From: Flavobacteriales bacterium UBA2426 | GTDB taxonomy: Bacteria > Bacteroidota > Bacteroidia > Flavobacteriales_F > PHOS-HE28 | Reading direction: 5' to 3' | DNA: 18,274 bases | NCBI GenBank assembly: GCA_002342985.1 | Contig: DDRC01000058.1 | Span: 33,287-51,560 of the forward strand | In this document: positions 14,798 through 18,274 of the stretch, one piece after another | How positions within the stretch are numbered: the stretch's first letter is position 1 | Layout: the number at the start of each line of letters is the position of its first letter | Program-made: the position numbers and the translations under genes | The notes under the pieces: generated by a model | Database searches by the model: none | What the model saw: only the letters and a program-made list of their open reading frames with translations | Told to the model about the DNA's origin: nothing

Positions 14798-15040
14798 CCT
14801 CAGCAAGCTTGTTTTTATCGCCCCTGCCGGGATTTATCCCCCTCTGTCGTGGCCAGGTAAACACACACATGAATCACCCGTCCTGAGTAAAATCTCAGCG
14901 CCCTCTGCAATCTTGTTAATATTCCTGATTATCACGGGTTTAACCCCTTAGCCGCACTGCTGTGTGCCCCGCCGAACTGACGGCAACCAGTACCAGGGCG
15001 GGATAGAATACCTTTGCCCCCCAAGAACAGATGTGACCCC
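14798..15040. other. AT-richer intergenic region with short inverted repeats
   Basis: This 243-base gap is visibly more AT-rich than its surroundings and holds no open frame I can support. It has two imperfect repeats of pyrimidine-flanked TTATC (14815-14819 and 14834-14838) and a third TTATC at 14929. It also has a CTGAG/CTCAG inverted repeat (14883-14898), a hyphenated palindrome GGGTT-T-AACCC (14936-14946), a small GCCG/CGGC hairpin (14971-14984), and the promoter element of the downstream gene. It ends the mnmG unit and precedes the aldehyde dehydrogenase. Confidence 0.5.
15009..15016 (+). promoter_or_regulatory. -7 promoter element of the aldehyde dehydrogenase gene
   Basis: TACCTTTG is an exact match to TAnnTTTG, 24 bases upstream of the ATG at 15041 and within the intergenic region. 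No TTG is seen near -33. Confidence 0.5.
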
Positions 15041-16600
15041 ATGACTACTTCCATCCTCGCCCCTGTCCGAATTGCCGATGCCTTAATGCGTCTTGGTCTG
15101 AGTGAGCTGAGCAGCGGCGTATCCACCGGGCAAAACTGGTTGAAGGGGGAGGGCGAGGCGTTGGAGAGCAGGAGCCCGGTTGATGGCGCAATCATCGGCA
15201 CGGTGCTCGGCGCCAGCCAGGCTGAATACGACCGGGTCATCGACCTAGCACGGCGTGCGTTCCTATCGTGGCGCAACTGGCCGGCCCCAAAGAGAGGAGA
15301 AGTGGTTCGTCAAATCGGCGATGAGCTACGCAAGCACAAGGCCGACCTTGGCCAACTGGTGAGCTACGAGATGGGCAAGAGCTACCAGGAAGGCCTGGGC
15401 GAAGTGCAGGAGATGATTGACATCTGCGACTTCGCGGTGGGCCTGAGCCGCCAGCTTCACGGCCTCACCATGCACAGCGAACGCCCCGACCACCGCATGT
15501 ACGAGCAGTGGCATCCCTACGGGCTGGTGGGCATCATCACCGCCTTCAACTTCCCGGTGGCCGTATGGAGCTGGAACGCCGCGCTGGCCTGGGTCTGCGG
15601 CGATGTGACCCTGTGGAAGCCGAGCGAGAAGACCCCGCTGTGCAGCATCGCCTGCCAGCACATCACCGCCGAGGTGTTCAAGCGCAACGGCGTTCCCGAG
15701 GGCGTGAGCAGCATCATCAACGGTGGTCGTGAAGTAGGGGAGTGGATGAGCCACGATACCCGCATCCCGCTGGTGAGCGCCACGGGCAGCACCCGCATGG
15801 GCAAGGCCGTGGGCGCCGCAGTCGGCGAGCGACTGGGCCGCTCCCTGCTGGAGCTGGGCGGTAACAACGCGATCATCATCAGCGACAAGGCCGATCTGGA
15901 CATGTCCCTCATCGGCTGCGTGTTCGGCGCGGTGGGCACGGCCGGTCAGCGCTGCACCAGCACGCGTCGCCTCATCATCCACGACAGCGTCTACGAAGCC
16001 TTCAAGCAGAAGCTGGTGAAGGCCTATGGTCAGCTGCGCATCGGCGATCCGCTGAACGAGCAGAACCACGTTGGCCCTCTGATCGACAAGGCCGCGGTGG
16101 ATATGTACCTGAAGGCCCTGGAGGCCGCGAAAGCACAGGGCGGCAAGCTGGCCGTGGAAGGTGGAGTGCTCACCGGTGCCGGCTTCGAGAGCGGCTGCTA
16201 CGTGAAGCCCGCCGTGGTGGAGGCTACGCCGGAGATGGCCATCGTGCAGGAGGAGACCTTCGCGCCGATCCTGTACCTGCTGCGCTACAGCGGAGACATA
16301 CACGAGGCAGTAGCCATCCAGAACAACGTGAAACAGGGCCTGAGCAGCGCCATCATGACGCTGGACCTGCGCGAGGCGGAGCGTTTCCTGAGCGCGTCCG
16401 GCAGCGATTGCGGCATTGCCAACGTGAACATCGGCACCAGCGGAGCGGAGATCGGCGGGGCCTTCGGTGGTGAAAAGGAGACCGGTGGCGGCCGCGAGAG
16501 CGGCAGCGATGCTTGGAAGGCCTACATGCGCCGCCAGACCAACACGATCAACTACGGCACCAACCTGCCGCTTGCGCAGGGCATTCGATTCGACCTCTGA
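15041..16600 (+). CDS. ALDH7-type aldehyde dehydrogenase (antiquitin / aminoadipate-semialdehyde dehydrogenase-like)
   Basis: 519 residues from the ATG at 15041. An in-frame TTG at 15014 lies inside the promoter element and is rejected. The protein is a complete NAD(P)-dependent aldehyde dehydrogenase. 'IITAFNFPVAVWSWNAALAW' is the family's cofactor-site segment, 'TGSTRMG' starts at residue 248, the general base is Glu271 (LLELGGNN), and the catalytic nucleophile is Cys305 in 'GTAGQRCTSTRRL', a version of the ALDH7 signature. 'GAFGGEKETGGGRESGSDAWKAYMRR' near the C-terminus is also ALDH7-like. ALDH7 enzymes oxidise alpha-aminoadipate semialdehyde (its cyclic form is piperideine-6-carboxylate) in lysine breakdown, and related aldehydes. 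No other lysine-degradation gene lies beside it, so the substrate is inferred only from the family. It has its own promoter element. Confidence 0.92.
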   Translation: MTTSILAPVRIADALMRLGLSELSSGVSTGQNWLKGEGEALESRSPVDGAIIGTVLGASQAEYDRVIDLARRAFLSWRNWPAPKRGEVVRQIGDELRKHKADLGQLVSYEMGKSYQEGLGEVQEMIDICDFAVGLSRQLHGLTMHSERPDHRMYEQWHPYGLVGIITAFNFPVAVWSWNAALAWVCGDVTLWKPSEKTPLCSIACQHITAEVFKRNGVPEGVSSIINGGREVGEWMSHDTRIPLVSATGSTRMGKAVGAAVGERLGRSLLELGGNNAIIISDKADLDMSLIGCVFGAVGTAGQRCTSTRRLIIHDSVYEAFKQKLVKAYGQLRIGDPLNEQNHVGPLIDKAAVDMYLKALEAAKAQGGKLAVEGGVLTGAGFESGCYVKPAVVEATPEMAIVQEETFAPILYLLRYSGDIHEAVAIQNNVKQGLSSAIMTLDLREAERFLSASGSDCGIANVNIGTSGAEIGGAFGGEKETGGGRESGSDAWKAYMRRQTNTINYGTNLPLAQGIRFDL

Positions 16601-16660
16601 AGAGCGTTCGGCATTCCTAGCGAACCGGTCCTTTCTCCTGCCGCATTGGAGAGGCGCGGC

Positions 16661-16668
16661 TAGATTCG
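16661..16668 (+). promoter_or_regulatory. Possible -7 element of the TlpA-like lipoprotein gene
   Basis: TAGATTCG, one mismatch from TAnnTTTG, ends 6 bases before the TTG start at 16675. Its position predicts a leaderless or nearly leaderless transcript. Confidence 0.3.
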
Positions 16669-16674
16669 CACCTC

Positions 16675-17922
16675 TTGCATCGGCCATCCATTCTCCTGCT
16701 CTTCCTCGCATGCGCCGTGCTCCTTGGCATTGGATGCGAGTCGTCCGTTGACCCACGCCTTCCCCTGTGCGGGAATTGGAGCGCTCAGCTTTCTGTTCCC
16801 GGGGGAGGGTTGCCTTTCGGCATGACCATACTACCGGATGATTCCGGAGGCTTGGATATCGTCATCAGCAATGCTGCCGAACGCATCACGCTGAGGCAGG
16901 TGGAATTCCGCCGTGATTCGCTCTTCGCCCGTTTCCCCTTGTATGATTCCGAACTGCACGCGCACATAGCCAGCGACAGCCTCCTTTCGGGGCTTTGGGT
17001 CAATCACGCCAAGGGCCCGGGGTATCGCATCCCGTTCGTTGCCAGGGCCGGCAAGCGGCCAAGGCCCCTTGACAGCCAGGCCCCTCCAGCCAAGGCCTTC
17101 ACCGGGACCTGGGAGACCCGCTTCAGTCACGGAACCTCAGACGCCTATTCCGCTGTCGGTGAGTTCTGGCAGCATCCGGGCGGAACCGTGACGGGCACCT
17201 TCCTGACCGAGACAGGCGACTACCGTTTCCTGGAGGGTGCCGCCTATGGTGACTCGCTTCTGCTCTCCTGTTTCGATGGCACTCACGCCTTCCTCTTCGC
17301 CGCGGAACACCGGAATGACAGCCTGGTCGGACGCTTTTGGAGCGGCACCCACTGGCAGGAGCCCTGGGTAGCCGTTCCCAACCCCTCGTTCAAACTCCGC
17401 CATCCGGACTCATTGACGCAGCTCACCGAGGATGTAGACCGTGTGCGATTCAGCTTCCCGGACACCGATGGTGTGCTGCGATCAACGGATGACCCGGACA
17501 TGAGGGGCAAGCCCCTGCTCGTCCACATCATGGGTAGCTGGTGCCCGAACTGCATCGATGAGACGAGCCTGCTCAAGGATATGTACCACAAGTACCATGG
17601 CCGCGGCCTCAATGTATTGGCGATAGCATTCGAGAAGCACCGGGAGAAAGACCGGGCGATTGCCGGCCTCCAGCGGTTCAAGGACGTCCTGCACGTGCCC
17701 TATCCCATCCTGTATGGCGGCCCTGCCGCCAAATCCGAGGCGTTGGAGCAGCTTCCCTTCCTCAAGCACCTGATGAGCTACCCCACCTGCGTCTTCATCG
17801 ACCGTTCAGGCGAGGTCAAGCGCATCCGGACAGGGTTCTATGGGCCTGGCACCGGAGCCCATTATGTGCGGTACCGCGAGGACCTGGACCGCTACCTCGA
17901 GGAACTCGTGTCGATGCCCTGA
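16675..17922 (+). CDS. TlpA-like thioredoxin-fold lipoprotein
   Basis: 416 codons including stop (415 residues), beginning with TTG at 16675. No ATG or GTG gives a complete signal peptide: the hydrophobic segment starts within six residues and ends at Cys21 (LLGIGC), a loose lipobox. An unrecognised beta-rich domain fills about 22-245. The C-terminal TlpA/thioredoxin domain (about 250-415) has the redox motif WCPNC with Cys290 and Cys293, and the cis-proline segment 'SYPTCVFIDRSG'. Such proteins sit in the cell envelope on the outer side of the inner membrane or on the outer membrane, and reduce or rearrange disulphides in client proteins. Secreted proteins in this window are Cys-rich, but a link is only inference. 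The aldehyde dehydrogenase gene ends 74 bases upstream. It converges with the peptidase gene 45 bases downstream. Confidence 0.87.
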   Translation: MHRPSILLLFLACAVLLGIGCESSVDPRLPLCGNWSAQLSVPGGGLPFGMTILPDDSGGLDIVISNAAERITLRQVEFRRDSLFARFPLYDSELHAHIASDSLLSGLWVNHAKGPGYRIPFVARAGKRPRPLDSQAPPAKAFTGTWETRFSHGTSDAYSAVGEFWQHPGGTVTGTFLTETGDYRFLEGAAYGDSLLLSCFDGTHAFLFAAEHRNDSLVGRFWSGTHWQEPWVAVPNPSFKLRHPDSLTQLTEDVDRVRFSFPDTDGVLRSTDDPDMRGKPLLVHIMGSWCPNCIDETSLLKDMYHKYHGRGLNVLAIAFEKHREKDRAIAGLQRFKDVLHVPYPILYGGPAAKSEALEQLPFLKHLMSYPTCVFIDRSGEVKRIRTGFYGPGTGAHYVRYREDLDRYLEELVSMP

Positions 17923-17967
17923 ACCCTGACGAAGGCCGGGGCCCATTCCTGAACCGGAGCGGTCCGC

Positions 17968-18274
17968 TCATTCGTCCAAGGCTACCCGATCGGGACGATT
18001 CGCCAGCTCCCATGCTGTATGGAAAACGAGCCGGGCGCGCTGCTCCAGCAGTCCGGGCTCGATACGCTCCACATCGTCCCCTGGCTGATGGTAGTCCTCA
18101 TGCACCCCGCTGAAGTAGAAGATGCAGGGGATGCCCTTCCGAGCGAAGTTGTAATGGTCGCTGCGGTAATAGAACCGGTTCGGGTCGTCCTCGCCATTGA
18201 ACGCGTAATCGAGCCGAAGACCGACAAAGCGCTCATTGACCGACTCGTTCAATTGATGCAGTTCCTTGCTCAGG
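17968..18274 (-). CDS. M28 family zinc aminopeptidase, C-terminal fragment (5' end outside window)
   Basis: The last 102 or so residues of a minus-strand gene that continues beyond the right edge. The reading frame has no stop to position 18274. Diagnostic M28 segments are 'FYYRSDHYNFARKGIPCIFY' and 'GVHEDYHQPGDDVERI', in which the His of YHQPGDD is a zinc ligand of the di-zinc centre. The usual helix 'LLEQRARLVFHTAWELANR' follows. M28 peptidases remove N-terminal residues from peptides and are commonly exported in Bacteroidota; the signal peptide cannot be seen here. The gene converges with the TlpA-like gene. Only the C-terminal part is available, so the subfamily cannot be assigned. Confidence 0.9.
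   Translation of the reverse strand, partial: LSKELHQLNESVNERFVGLRLDYAFNGEDDPNRFYYRSDHYNFARKGIPCIFYFSGVHEDYHQPGDDVERIEPGLLEQRARLVFHTAWELANRPDRVALDE

Noticed and set aside
14815..14937. TTATC motifs as DnaA boxes marking oriC
   Set aside because: None matches TTATNCACA over nine bases (the best differs at two positions), and there is no dnaA or dnaN gene and no cluster. Kept only as a weak hint in the findings.
15326..16756. A 476-codon minus-strand open frame
   Set aside because: It is antisense to the aldehyde dehydrogenase, whose motifs are complete. The frame is His/Ala/Val-rich with no family resemblance.
1..18274. tRNA or rRNA genes, CRISPR arrays, insertion sequences, prophage or integrase genes
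   Set aside because: No tRNA-like T-loop, direct-repeat array, transposase or integrase motif was seen on reading both strands.

Overview
The window reads as a chromosomal segment from a high-GC member of the Bacteroidota, most likely an uncultured Flavobacteriales-type bacterium. Evidence: three secreted proteins carry the C-terminal sorting domain of the type IX secretion system (T9SS), which is confined to this phylum. Several genes are preceded by the Bacteroidota -7 promoter element TAnnTTTG or a one-base variant. The gene order DUF4175 protein / HATPase / ybeY / mnmG / methyltransferase is one I recall as typical of the phylum. The lineage below phylum level is inference.

Left part (1-7009), cell-surface and secreted proteins. 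A large secreted protein runs on the minus strand off the left edge (1-2094). It is open for 698 codons and has three tandem repeats of about 125 residues. Upstream of it on the same strand is a small YjdJ-type GNAT acetyltransferase (2158-2484). Divergent from these is a + strand cluster: a T9SS cargo protein (2590-4149), a family 2 glycosyltransferase (4173-5180) and a longer paralogue of the cargo protein (5237-7009). The two + strand cargo proteins share an N-terminal domain, a PKD domain, a C2-like acidic domain and an Ig-like module. The minus-strand protein has a related N-terminal domain.

Middle part (7110-11385), a tight operon. It encodes a 1136-residue membrane-anchored coiled-coil DUF4175 protein, an RsbW-like ATP-binding protein and the rRNA maturation endonuclease YbeY, with 5- and 11-base gaps. 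A strong bidirectional hairpin terminator follows. A small secreted helical protein (11446-11832, minus) converges on it.

Right part (11988-18274). mnmG (tRNA wobble-uridine modification) is followed by a zinc-ribbon class I methyltransferase, an AT-richer 243-base intergenic region, an ALDH7-type aldehyde dehydrogenase, a TlpA-like thioredoxin lipoprotein with a TTG start, and the C-terminal part of an M28 zinc aminopeptidase on the minus strand.

The most notable non-coding signal is a pair of identical 14-bp palindromes, GTTCCACGTGGAAC. One lies inside mnmG (13479-13492) and the other lies just after it (13888-13901), where it contains the GTG start codon of the methyltransferase gene. They match the ParB-binding parS consensus and suggest that this locus is near the chromosome origin. 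No RNA genes, insertion sequences or CRISPR arrays were seen.
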